DNA from: Stictocephala bisonia
Lineage: Eukaryota > Arthropoda > Insecta > Hemiptera > Membracidae
Direction: 5' to 3'
Assembly: GCA_035578905.1 (NCBI GenBank)
Contig: JAQJVL010000004.1
Location: forward strand, 4,445,582-4,509,581
Length of the DNA: 64,000 nt
Position 1 is the stretch's first letter. Each line of letters begins with the position of its first letter. A model generated the notes under the pieces. The model was given only the letters and a program-made list of their open reading frames with translations, did not search any database and was not told the DNA's origin. Below are positions 1-10,163 of this stretch, piece after piece. The position numbers and the translations under genes are program-made.

Positions 1-296
1 TAATTATTATCATTTACAACCAAAGTACAGTACGGTCATGGTAGTCCGAATCACGTGGTAATCTGAACAACCTGCTAGTATAAAAAAAATCTTGAAAATT
101 ACACATTACTTTAATAACGGTAAAATTTATCTAGTTTCATCTGTTTGATTTTTACTTGCTGTATGTAAACATCCTTAATTTATATTTATTAAGGGTTTGA
201 ATTATTGTTTTTAATATTAATTATAATATTAATAATCTATCAATATTTTTACATGTCCGTAAATGGTTGAATTTTCAAAAAGTTTTTCTTTTACAG
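1..296 (+). other. Intron (3' part) of PLEKHM-like gene
   Basis: AT-rich sequence ending in a pyrimidine-rich tract and a TTACAG acceptor directly before the first recognisable exon. No other feature is seen. The upstream exons of the gene lie outside the window. Confidence 0.6.
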
Positions 297-415
297 GAGT
301 TTGAAATGCTTATACAACAGATAAGCAGAATAGCCAATGAGCATGGGTTGAACTCCCAAAATTACATTTGCAAATCATGTCCCGTGAACATTGGAGTTAA
401 CTTTAGGGAAGCTAA
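297..415 (+). CDS. Plekhm1: PLEKHM1/PLEKHM3-like protein, Rubicon-homology domain, exon 1 of 5 in window
   Basis: This exon opens the C-terminal Rubicon-homology (DUF4206) domain of a PLEKHM-type late-endosome/lysosome adaptor. It begins after a TTACAG acceptor and ends at a GTAAGT donor (416). It encodes 39 codons plus two bases, starting EFEMLIQQ and ending with CKSCPVNIGVNFREAK. The CxxC pair and the following IGVNF-EAK segment are characteristic of the domain's start in PLEKHM1/PLEKHM3/DEF8; the cysteines should bind zinc. The two leftover bases (AA) are completed by G from the next exon to give Lys. In the family the domain binds Rab7 and helps tether lysosomes or autophagosomes. The exact paralogue is inferred: spacing and later motifs (PRDY...HHYSLADL) favour PLEKHM1/M3 over Rubicon or DEF8. 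The RUN and PH domains would be upstream, outside the window. Confidence 0.85.
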
Positions 416-2419
416 GTAAGTTTGGCTAGTATGATTACCATCAGTATTTCTCCATCAATAGAGAGTTTGTTTTACGTTATTGAATCTGCAAACGTATAAA
501 TTGCAGAATTATTTTTCTAAGAATTGCATCAACATCATTAATATTATCTTTCTAAGAATCACAATGCGTTATTGGGCACTTGTGTATTGTAGCTAGTGGC
601 AATCATTTATTTATTTTACAATCAAGTTTTCTACATAACTTGGCCTTGCTAAGTAATTTAATCATGTCACCAAGTGGTTTCGTACAGTAATTTATTCAAA
701 ATTACTTAATTATAGCAAGCAAGTAATATTTATTCTTTGGGTTTTACATATAATGAATAATATAGTAGAATAAGTTTTAAATTGAAGACAATGGTAAGAA
801 TTATAGTATGATAAAATATCTTTGGACTTATTTGCCTGTTGCAATGTTACAGTTTAACAACATCAAATTTAAAATACCTCTTTTGTTTCCCTATTTTAAT
901 TTTATTAACCCTTAATGTGGCGTGCTTATACATCCTCAGCATTGGAACCGCTTTAATTTCAGTATACATAAATACTCATCTTTTACTCCATTTTGTAAAT
1001 TATAACTAAAATGCCATGAATGTACTAAAAAAAAAAAAATTAAAGATATTAATTTATAGTGCTGGTTAATGAAGTGTAATACTTGTCATGGCGACAAAGT
1101 TAGCAGCTAGTCTTATTCTCTTTGTGTTGTTTCTTCAGGCGGCTGGATACAGGATACAGGTGAGGCATATGGATACAGGTTGATGATGGCAGACTGCCAG
1201 TGTTTCCTGAGCAACAGGTGTAATTGGAATATAGTAACCTCCGAACAATTATTTAAATTGTTATTATTATTGTTAATAGTTGTCTAATAATTGCAGGGCA
1301 GCACTCTACCTGGAAATCGGGAATAAGCCTTGAATTTCTTAGTAGAGCCAAGAAAACCATAATGCAGTATTTCAATAGGATAGCAAACGTGGTTAGCCAA
1401 AATCGGTCATTAAATATTATCTGAACATTTTGTACTAATATTGTAATAGATTTGTGACATTTGATTTTCAATTGTTTGTATTTATACCGATGCGTAGTAT
1501 GCTAACCAAGAAATTATAATGCTGAGCACCAAAACCAAAGGCAACAAACTGAACTGATGAGCAAATGGCTTAACAAGCCACACACTACAAATCCTTGACT
1601 ACATATAACATGTATGTAGTACAACTTATTTTATCACATCGTACCAGCTCATAAAAAAATCTACAAAATGATACTGCAACTTATTTTTGGGAGTAGAAAT
1701 ATTAACTCCTATTTACAGTCTGTATGAAAACATTCAGGAATAAGTTCTCTTTTTCACACTGATCCTCCAGATTGAATATGTGATCACTTATTTCTGATTG
1801 TATTATTCATACTAAGCAAAAAAAGTGATGACGCTAACATCAAGGTCCTGAACTTAAATCTCTAAAGGAAAACTGCTTTGCATGGGAAGATGAGAAAAGA
1901 GATCATACAGATCTATTGTATGTTTTTCATAAGAAGAACTATACCACGAAACAATATATTTCTGTGAAACATCTATAAACCATCAAACTCTACAACTTTT
2001 CATCCTGACGTTTGTTTCAAAACATATCACACTTTGCAAAGCTACTAGACTACTTTTGTTTTATAAAATAGGTTTTTGGTAACAAAATTAATTTATATTT
2101 TTCTAAGAAGCTAAATTAAAAAATACAAATATTTAGTTCAAGAAAAATAAATTTCATAGTGCTCGCTAATACTAAAATACCATACTAAGGATCAAAATAT
2201 TAATTGGGCTGAACTATGTCATAAAAATTTTATTTTGTTGGTATGTTTAGAATAATGCATAGTTTTTACTGGAATTCAAAATGAACAAATGAGCATGTCA
2301 TTAATTTTTATTAATTCCCCAACTAGAATTTGCACACAGTAAATTTACAACTATAATGCTATCTAATTATTCCAATTAATTATGATGTAATATAAAGTAA
2401 AGTGGGTTGTGCTTTACAG
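416..2419 (+). other. Intron, 2.0 kb
   Basis: GT-AG intron (GTAAGT ... TTTACAG). AT-rich with an A-run near 1028-1040. I recognise no mobile element, RNA gene or conserved reading frame in it; the small ORFs here have no recognisable protein features. Confidence 0.7.
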
Positions 2420-2651
2420 GGTATGTAGATTATCTGGTGCCTACTACTGTTCCGAATGCTATGGGACAGACCCAACGAATCAGTACTGGGTGATACCTGC
2501 ACGAATAATCTACAACTGGGACTATCGTCAGTATTCTGTCTCACACATTGCAGCCAACTTTCTTTCACAGACACAGCTCTACCCATTATTTGATATGAAC
2601 GCAATCAACAAAAAAATATACAGTGCTGTTGAAGAGATGACAAGGCTAAAG
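2420..2651 (+). CDS. Plekhm1: PLEKHM1/PLEKHM3-like protein, exon 2 of 5 in window
   Basis: The first base completes the Lys codon begun in the previous exon, then 77 codons run without a stop to a GTGATA donor at 2652. The translation starts VCRLSGAYYCSECYG, a C-x8-C-x2-C zinc-binding cluster. It continues through VIPARIIYNWDYRQYSVS, matching the family's conserved 'IPAR-(I/V)-NWD' signature, and on to PLFDMNAINKKIY and EEMTRLK. The Cys cluster and the NWD segment are the most diagnostic part of the Rubicon-homology fold. An insertion of a few residues (GTDPTNQYW) lies between the cysteines and IPAR compared with the vertebrate proteins as I know them. Acceptor: TTTACAG. The downstream junction is phase 0. 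Confidence 0.88.
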
Positions 2652-3640
2652 GTGATATTATATGAATGTTTTCGTAGATAGAAGAGTTTATATTGTTTGT
2701 ATAGCACGGATTTAGTTTCATAGTATGGAAGCAATCTAAAAACAATGATGGGTTTTAAGGTACACTTTGATAAATAACTTGTATGGCAATAAGCTAATGT
2801 TCTATTTGTTATTACTAGAATGGGAAAGTATTGATTTGTCTTTTGAATTTGTTATCAATAAGTGGTTTAATTTTGTTCATATCAGTTGCTCTGATAACAA
2901 TACAGGTTTTCTATTATTATCCATACAGAAAACAGTTTCTACGTTAATTAAAATTCAATTGACAATATATACTTTTTAATAGACTTACATAACAAGACTT
3001 ATAGTTTTTGTTAGGGAAAATGTTCTTATTGACAACCTTTTTACAAAGGCATTTTCCAATAACCCAGAATACGAAGTCCTTAAGAGTTAGCTGTAACAAC
3101 TTACAACAAGGCACAGTTGAAATGTCTTAGAAAGAGTAATTGTTAAGATAACTACTGTTTGTAGATTTTATGGCTAATTATCATTTAGAAACTTACTATA
3201 GTTGTATGTATAACAATTAAAATTCTAACAGGTGAAATTTTAATAGCAATTTCACTGGTGGAATCAGTCATAAAAACTATTAACTGCTATTGCTGCATTT
3301 TTCAACAGGTGCCGATTCTCCACTGTGGCGTTTCGTTCATCGTTATTCATTATGAAATAAAAGTACTATCATAATATATTAAAAAACATACTTTACAGAT
3401 CAAAACTCTAAATTGTAAATAAAAATGCCTAGAAGTAAATGAACATAAAAACAAAGGCCACGCTGGTATCATTCTTAAATTGTATCATAATGTCCTTCAT
3501 ACTATCTTCTATTTTATTTTATCAGAAAATGAAAACTTTATTTTATCAGAAGATGAAAAAGTCAACTTATGGTTCTGCCCTTGAGCAGTATCATTACCAG
3601 ACACCTGCTGCATTCGTGATTGTGCTATGCCAACAGAGTA

Positions 3641-4542
3641 CTATGATGTTACAATTTCATTAGTAATAGAGTCTTGAATTTCTGTTGGGGGTGATATAGA
3701 TACTGGTTCTTCAATTGTACTTATATTTTTCTTAGTTTTTCTTTTGGGCTCTCTTTGACTTCTTTGTCTAGTATTATTTAAAATAGCCATTGAAATTGCA
3801 TTACTAAGTTTGAGTTTTCCAGATCTCCTTAGATGTAAACCATGAGTGGTATGGTCTTTCCTACTCATTGAAAACTTCTTGATCGGGAAAAAATTGTTAT
3901 TTGTTTTATAAAGCTCAAATATATTACTGTGTATTTTTTATTTACTTCACTTATAATTTTGTTCAGTTTTGGCTTGTCATATTGGAAACAAAATAGTTGT
4001 ACCTCTTGACATCCCTCGCATAAAAGAAAATTCCTGGTTCAACCGGTTGATATTTCTCATCTTGAATGTTATTAGTTCTGCCCAACACTACAACATAATA
4101 TTTTGAGTTGAAATTCTTTGTTAGTTGTTCTGCATCAGAGATAACGTTCACTAGGGTTGCATTTGGCTTTATTATTTGTGACACCAAATGTATCTCCAAG
4201 TTGATCTTGTAACAACTGACCGCATTTTCGGCCATGACTATTTGCTAGCAAAACGATCCTATGTTTTTTCTTAGGTTAGTAGACAGCTTTTGAGATGTTT
4301 GGAGTAATTTTAACTGTTATACTCTCTTTTTGCAGGTTTTTGTCACTTAGGATATCGAATCGGTTCGTACAGATAACTGATTCATTTTGTAGAATGCTCA
4401 GAGCTCTAGGTCCTTTCTTCACAAACTTCCAATTTTCAGCTGGTAGTTTATGTGTCTTTACCTGAGTTGTACATGGCTTTATAGGACTACTGCACTTAAT
4501 TAACGACTTTACTAGCTCATTTGAGACTACAGTTTTGTTCAT
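3641..4542 (-). pseudogene. Degenerate LINE ORF1 with SGNH-hydrolase-like domain
   Basis: Read on the minus strand, three overlapping pieces in different frames make one broken protein. The first (4542-4276) has an ORF1-like region with ICTNRFDILSD. Next comes an esterase-like block: ANSHGRKCG near 4240 corresponds to the GDS-like nucleophile block of SGNH hydrolases. A VVVLGRTNN segment near 4090 corresponds to the G-x-N block, and HTTHGLHLRRSGK near 3850-3810 to the C-terminal His block. Frameshifts separate the blocks, so it cannot be functional. ORF1 proteins of some CR1/L2-type LINEs carry such an esterase domain; assignment to a LINE rather than to a host gene is inferred from decay and from the second, related remnant at 21.7-22.2 kb. 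No RT is attached here. Confidence 0.6.
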
Positions 4543-5028
4543 TTGGAGATAGGCAATTTGTGATCTCTTTGTGAAAAGCTCTACTGCACACTAAATCTGG
4601 GAGGGAGAGTGCTATCTGTTAATAAATAGATAGCAGAGTTCTTTGATGCTGGTACTGTATATAAAAGTTTGTGTTATGCTTAACTATTGTTTTAATATTG
4701 AAACATATTTACATTACATAACCTGTATATTTATGTAACATTACATCTTGAAACATAAGTAGTTAGTAAATACTTAACCTTTTTTATGTAAACGCCATTT
4801 ATTCAATGCCTATTTCCATTAAGTGCTCATTTATTATAAAAAAATCAAAATTACATTTTTTTAGTTGCTCAATTTTTTGCCTTATATATGAATATGTAAA
4901 TAAGCAAATTTTTACTTGAAAGTAAGCTTCAGGTATAGATTACTAAATGAATCAATACAAAATATTATTACTATTAATAAAAAATGTATAATTGAGTAAA
5001 TTTACATGTCCATGAACTGATAAAGACA

Positions 5029-5508
5029 TTAAGGGCCGGCACATAACACATATAATAAAAACTAAGTAAATACATATAGCACTTGAATACGATTTAGTAC
5101 ACCTTTCACAAAATCGTCAAAATCAGAATCGTCCGGATTATTTATATTGACACTTAAAACTAATAAATAACTAACATATATTAAACTAAAGGAATGATAA
5201 AAACAACTAAATACACAGTTTTGAAGAGGTAAGGCGGCAGACTATGACAACCGCTCTGTTCAACAATAGCTGGCGCGTATATGCGCTTGTGATGTTGGGC
5301 AGCGCAGCGGAAATGTACATTGCCAGACAAAAACCAGTCTCGTAGTGATTTACGGGCCTACAAAAGGTCACGTATTATACAATGTGTCTCTCATGAGCAA
5401 CCACTCATAACTCAAACGCACTGACGAATTAAATTAGAAATATTATTTATAAAATATTATTTTTGTAATTATTAAGCGTATATGCGCTTACGGCGTAATA
5501 AGGGTTAA
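5029..5508 (-). mobile_element. Possible piggyBac-like terminal fragment
   Basis: TTAA tetranucleotides lie at 5029-5032 and 5505-5508. From the right end the minus strand reads CCCTTATTACGCCG, a piggyBac-style terminus, and the 14-mer GCGTATATGCGCTT occurs twice (5275-5288, 5476-5489), like subterminal repeats. Around 5150-5070 the minus strand encodes an acidic stretch (NNPDDSDFDDFVKG) of the kind found at the N-terminus of piggyBac transposases, followed by a stop. The left end (GGGCCGGC) does not mirror the right end, so this is either a truncated copy or coincidence. Confidence 0.3.
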
Positions 5509-5638
5509 TATTCATTGTTGCTTGCAAACAAAATACTTAAATTAATGTAATTTTAACATAAATTATTAACATTAGCACTACTTTATTTCTTTTGCAGCCT
5601 TAGTTACAGACATTTCTAACAATTATTTTAATTTTCAG

Positions 5639-5770
5639 GATATTCGAATTCGTCTCAAGTTCTTAGGAGACTATTTAAAAACATGCAGAGGGAATGCTTT
5701 TGAAACTCTTCAAAGATTGTTGTGGCCCAGAGATTATATGTATGAGACTGTTCATCATTACTCACTAGCT
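5639..5770 (+). CDS. Plekhm1: PLEKHM1/PLEKHM3-like protein, exon 3 of 5 in window
   Basis: A 132-bp exon of exactly 44 codons between a TTTTCAG acceptor and a GTAAGT donor (5771), phase 0 at both ends. It encodes DIRIRLKFLGDYLKTCRGNA then QRLLWPRDYMYETVHHYSLA. The 'L-x-DY-x-x-TCR' helix and 'PR-(D/N)-Y ... H-x-YS-(L/V)-AD' are family signatures of the middle of the Rubicon-homology domain; the second motif is completed by the Asp-Leu of the next exon. The His of this motif is a conserved metal-ligand position in the family. A second AG (TTTGCAG) lies 42 bases upstream (ending at 5597), but using it would add stop codons. Confidence 0.87.
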
Positions 5771-5798
5771 GTAAGTACCTGGAGTGTTAAGGATAAGA

Positions 5799-5912
5799 AT
5801 ATTATTTAAGTTATGTCAAGAGATGTGATAGAGAAGTATGATTGGGTGTGGGACCAGTGTGGGGTCCAGGAGTCATACAAGGTTTTGATAGCAGAACAGG
5901 GTTGCATACTGC
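5799..5912 (-). repeat. ~114-bp interspersed repeat, copy 1
   Basis: Nearly identical (a few substitutions by eye) to 10293-10406. It lies only 28 bases after the exon-3 splice donor. The second copy is flanked by a 13-bp target duplication, so the unit is a complete insertion. I see no A/B boxes, so it is not an evident tRNA-derived SINE. Confidence 0.7.
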
Positions 5913-6409
5913 ATTATAGTTTAAAAAGTCAAATCCCTGTGGAAAATGAAAATCTGAGACTATCAGTGTTTGGACAATGTTTGTACCTGCTAATAGTTTC
6001 AATTTTACTTTATATACCACTTTCAAAATGTTCTTTGAGTTCTTTAGTTAAGTTACAAGAAGCAATCACAAATGTGAAACTTGTGGCCTGATTTTTCATG
6101 TTATGTTTACACTGTCTTATCAGAAGATGTACTTAATATGTCTCTCATTATGCAACTATCTTAGTTCCTGTTCACATAAAAACTATTAGTACTTGTCAAT
6201 ATTTTAGATCTATTGCAGGAGTCCATTTTTGCGGCAAAAAAAAGAAAAACTACTGAGTTGATCATTTGTCTTCCCCAAACTGTTGGCAAGTAGTAATAGT
6301 TTCTATTTGACACAGTCACGACCTGAATACAAAGATGATTGCAAAATGATGACAATAACCATGTCAGCTTATCACTCATATTGAGGTGTCTGATTGAAAT
6401 CTCCATATA
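5913..6409. other. Intronic sequence without recognised feature
   Basis: AT-rich; no coding signature or repeat recognised. A stretch at 6233-6247 is A-rich. Confidence 0.4.
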
Positions 6410-7499
6410 CAGGGTGGGAAAAAAAAATAGAAACGCTTTCACAACTTTTGTATAACTTCATTTGTAAAAGTGAAATCTTGTACATGGTCATGGTTACAAA
6501 GAACATACTTTTTGACGCCATTAGCGATATTTCATGTTTTCAGGGGGACGGCCCACGAGGAGTTAAATGAAAATCTTCAATGTAAGCCTAGTTCAAGTTT
6601 GGTATCAAATGAGAGGTCTATTCAAGAAAAATTAATTGCCTCAAACCGGAGTTTGAAAGGTTTATCCTTTCCATAGTAGTGATCATTTGAATTTCAAAGT
6701 AACTAATTTGAACAATATTAATTCTCCGCTATTTAACACTTTCGGTGTGGTCGTTCACTTTCGGGAATGGCACAGGACTCCATTCGACGCTACTGTACCC
6801 TCTCGGGAATGCTAGTTGTTTGTTTCGTAATACCTTCAGTATCGTATTAGCGTCTGCCGGGGAAACTTTGTTTTTGTGCATAGCGTGGTCAGTGCGATCT
6901 ACGTACTTAAAATTTGGGTCAGTTTTATTTTGTTAGTATTGTGTAGTAGTGTAATCATATACTATAATTAGTGAAACGTATACTTAGTATTATAGGTATG
7001 TATTTTTTTAAATTATAAATAATGGCTGGACCTTCAAATAACTATTTGAGAAAGTTTTGGAAGAACTATACAATATACAATCAGACTTCAGTCTGATTGT
7101 ATCTGACAATCAGACAACGATCTCCTACGTCATCTGTTGTTGATGTTGTTTGACAAATGTCTTTCGTCACTGTTGGACAGGGGTTTTGAGAATCTCAACG
7201 TGAGACGAGGCTACGTGGTAAACAGCGCGAAGGAAATCGGTTCGGCCACGGTCTTCACGGGTATCATCGACACGGTGGGCGAAGTGTCGACCGTCCTCGA
7301 GGGGTGCACTTTCGGCGCGCTGGCAAGTGAAAAGATCGCTGACAGTAACGAGCGTGTGACGGACGAAGAGAACCCACAAAACCCTCATCGCTTGCATTTC
7401 AGCCTGCTTATCTACCAAAACAGATTAGTAGACGTTAGATCAGATTACTTTGAAAAAATTATATTTTTAAGACCTGTTATCAACATTTTGAATGAATGA
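6410..7499 (+). other. Unclassified, GC-richer segment, probably mobile-element derived
   Basis: Base composition changes sharply here, especially 7180-7400, which is distinctly more GC-rich than the surrounding intron. A reading frame at 7137-7499 (120 codons, ATG start) contains GYVVNSAKEIGSATVFTG and a Glu/Asp-rich tail. I recognise no family. The opposite strand is also open over part of it, so coding status is unproven. A 9-bp perfect inverted repeat with a 4-nt loop sits at 7078-7099. The segment runs straight into the minisatellite at 7503. It may be an internal part of an unrecognised transposon. Confidence 0.35.
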
Positions 7500-7502
7500 G
7501 GC

Positions 7503-7721
7503 CCACCCGCCCTTCCATACACGTACAGTGGTACTGACTCACCCGCCCTCCCATATAGGTACAGTGGTACTGGCCCACCCGCCCCTCCCATTCACGTACA
7601 GTGGTACTGACCCACCCGCCCTTCCATATATGTACGGTGGTACAGGCCCACCTGCCCTCCCATATACGTACATTGGTACTGGCCCACCCGCCCTCCCACA
7701 CACGTACAGTGGTACTGGCCA
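7503..7721 (-). repeat. 36-bp minisatellite, block A (about 6 copies)
   Basis: Units of 36-37 bp spaced at 7505, 7541, 7577 and 7614 (marked by ACCCGCC) with the core CGTACAGTGGTACTG. Read on the minus strand, each unit matches the block-B unit in its GTACGTGTATG and GGGCGGGTGGG parts, so the two blocks lie head to head. Confidence 0.9.
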
Positions 7722-7727
7722 ATGGCC

Positions 7728-7935
7728 GGTGGGTGGGTCATTGCCAATGTACGTGTATGAGAGGGCGGGTGGGTCATTGCCAATGTACGTGTATGAGAGG
7801 GCGGATGGGTCATTGCCAATGTACGTGTATGGATGGGCGCATGGGTCATTGCCAATGTACGTGTATGGATGGGCGCATGGGTCATTGCCAATGTACGTGT
7901 ATGGATGGGCGCATGGGTCATTGCCAATGGATGTT
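7728..7935 (+). repeat. 36-bp minisatellite, block B (about 5.5 copies)
   Basis: Exact 36-bp periodicity of GGGTCATTGCCAATGTACGT followed by GTATG(A/G)(G/T)(A/G)GGGCG. The first two units carry GAGAGGGCGG and the later ones GGATGGGCGC, so subtypes are grouped. It is an inverted relative of block A, joined by a short GC-rich centre (7716-7732). Confidence 0.92.
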
Positions 7936-7945
7936 AGTTGCCTTG

Positions 7946-8168
7946 GGCGAGCCGGTGGCCGAGTGGTCTAAGGCGTCAGGACTTTGAGCTTGGGTTAGAG
8001 ATAGCGCTGGTTCGAATCCGGCCTAGACTGTAAGATTTATCAGTAATATTCACCTACTACTGTACTGGTTCGCCCCCTTACTCTGTCTGATTAAGTTCCT
8101 CGCACAGATCAATAGTCTATGAGGAATGGGCAAAGTAAGGTTAAGAAAAAAAGAAAGAAAGAAAAGTC
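7946..8168 (+). mobile_element. tRNA-Leu-like SINE
   Basis: The pol III A box TGGCCGAGTGG (7956-7966) and B box GGTTCGAATCC (8009-8019) are both perfect. The head resembles tRNA-Leu, including the GTCTAAGGCG D-loop. The acceptor ends do not pair, so it is not a functional tRNA. A ~110-bp non-tRNA body follows and ends in an A-rich tail with GAAA repeats (8143-8166). A truncated copy of the head is at 47430-47488. Confidence 0.88.
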
Positions 8169-8169
8169 A

Positions 8170-9755
8170 AAGTGTAAATAATATGGATGATAGCGAAATT
8201 TACAAGGCTGAATTAAATGTTGATGACGATACCAAAAGTGGCTATATGGCATGGGACAGCTTTTCAGTATTTTAGTTAAACTCTTCATACAATTATTTTT
8301 AAAATAACATGTAAATAGTGCAAAGTCTATTTAAATTGGTGTATAATGTGTTTTTTTATAACGTTTTGAGGTGTGACATTTTCATAAAACCTGCCCTACA
8401 TGCTGCCATACCCAAAATTACTTAGCACCTAGGGTAAGAATGACAATTATGTCTACCGCTGCAAAATTGTTAACAATTTTAAGTAAATTATTCTGATCAA
8501 AAATCATACTTTATGGAATACAATTATTGTTATCTATGGAAACAAATAATGTTTCGAAAGTGTTTTCATATTTTTTTTGTAAACAGAAAAGTCCTGGAAC
8601 AGCTTAATAATTTCTGAATGAAAACTCTTAAATAAGAGCATAGGTTGAGTAGTACATCAATTAGTCGAGCAATGGTCTTTAGTACTAGAACATAAACCCA
8701 CAAATCCAACCTCAAAAGGTTTGCTCTTCATAAAATGACGCAGGTTTAAGGTTACAGTGAAGGTCCTGTTCTAGACTTTTTTTCTTCTTTGAGCATATAC
8801 ATTATTTCACTAAATTCAGAAAATAAAATTCCAAAATATACAAATTGAAGAAAATTTAATAATGAATACAAAAATATATACATATTATAACATCTTGAAA
8901 AAACTCACTGAGAGTAAAAAAATATGAAAATGTTACACATATAAATCGCTGTTGTTACGTAAACATTATTGTCACTTTCAATGTCTGGGTGTTCTTCCAG
9001 TTCATCTAACACATTTTGTATCACAGTAGATCTACTTAATTCACTTATATTCACTAAAACATACACTACAATAAAAATATATTATAAAAACAATGCACTA
9101 AAATAATAAAAATACTTTGTAAAAAATAACAGAACACAGATGACATGAACAACTACTCGGTATGAGCTGTCAACGAAACATACGCTTGGTAACAGCTGTT
9201 ATCTAACAACTATCTTTGAGTCAAAGACGTATTCCTTACAGTATGACGGGCTCAGTGTTTCTTGTAGTTTTTAACTATATAAAATACTACCTGAAATTCT
9301 GTAAATTATAGACACTAACGCATTTCAAATTAACAAATTCAAACCGACTTGATGTTGCACTACGCGAGATTAACATTCGAAATAGGTACCCTGACGTCAT
9401 GCTACGTGAAGTCAGCACCTGGAGGGTAAAACGTGAGATAGGACAATATGAAAATCTTTATACCTGTAGTTATGCAATTAAATTTTTCATATTTTTTAAA
9501 CTTCCAATTTTTTAATAGGAAATAATTCATTCGTAGACGCTATAAGTATTCTTAAAAAATATTCATGCTTTGCATCTACTGAACTGACAGAGACATAATG
9601 ATGTAATTCTGATTTTACTTTTCCAAAAAATATATTTTATTTACATTATAAAACATTCTTGTTTTGTAGTTACCGGCATATGATTTAAAATCAGAACACG
9701 ATGGCAATAAAATAAACGAACCATCATAATCCGATAATGAAACATCAATATTTAG
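8170..9755. other. AT-rich intronic stretch, no clear feature
   Basis: Just after the SINE, 8184-8274 reads MDDSEIYKAELNVDDDTK... on the + strand. Around 9050-8970 the minus strand reads VIQNVLDELEEHPDIESD. Both are short acidic stretches of the kind seen at transposase N-termini, but too short to assign. Nothing else is recognised. Confidence 0.35.
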
Positions 9756-10155
9756 TTAAACTTTCTCACCATAATTTGAGCTAATTAGTATATTATCTAT
9801 AAAAGTTGAAGACTTTGAAGTAATCCATGTTGTTTCAGTGTTAGTCTTCACATAACCAGATTGCGTAATTATATTGACAAAGATTTGTGAATGGTTATCA
9901 TGGTTATTTTTCTTTAAAGTGTCTATATTAAAATTTGAGGCAATAATTATTTTTTTGTTTTCTCCTTCCAGTTTTTGTAAGAGTAGTTTGATTTTTGTTT
10001 GTATAACCAGGTATTCTATATAACAAAACAATAAGGCAGATTAACGATTCAACTTCAATATAATACCCTTCAAAAATCAATTCTTCATTAAATTTAGCCA
10101 GATCCAGTCTACTCTTTATTTTTAAATTTCTTTTAACTAAAATACTTAAATCCAA
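9756..10155 (-). pseudogene. LINE endonuclease-domain remnant
   Basis: Two overlapping minus-strand frames form part of an apurinic-type endonuclease of a non-LTR retrotransposon. The upstream piece reads FNEELIFEGYYIEVESL and LLYRIPGYTN. A frameshift leads to KKIIIASNFNID, equivalent to the catalytic GDFN block with Gly-Asp mutated. SSTFIDNILIS follows, equivalent to the 'S-(T)-(L)-IDNIF' block. RT is absent. The piece abuts the + strand LINE tail that starts near 10164. Confidence 0.6.
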
Positions 10156-10163
10156 TGTAGCTT

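Larger units (their letters stand above)
2652..5638 (+). other. Intron, 3.0 kb
   Basis: GT-AG intron ending in TTTTCAG. It holds a degenerate minus-strand LINE ORF1 remnant (3641-4542) and a possible piggyBac-like end (5029-5508). The rest (2652-3640, 4543-5028) is AT-rich with nothing recognised. Confidence 0.65.

Noticed and set aside
5591..5638. Alternative acceptor TTTGCAG for exon 3
   Set aside because: Using it would read stops before the conserved DIRIRLKFL segment.
7492..7987. Long open frames on both strands across 7.5-8.0 kb
   Set aside because: All are generated by the 36-bp repeat units (multiple of three) and are open on both strands at once.
7946..8030. tRNA-Leu gene
   Set aside because: A and B boxes are perfect, but the acceptor stem does not pair and a SINE body with A-rich tail follows.
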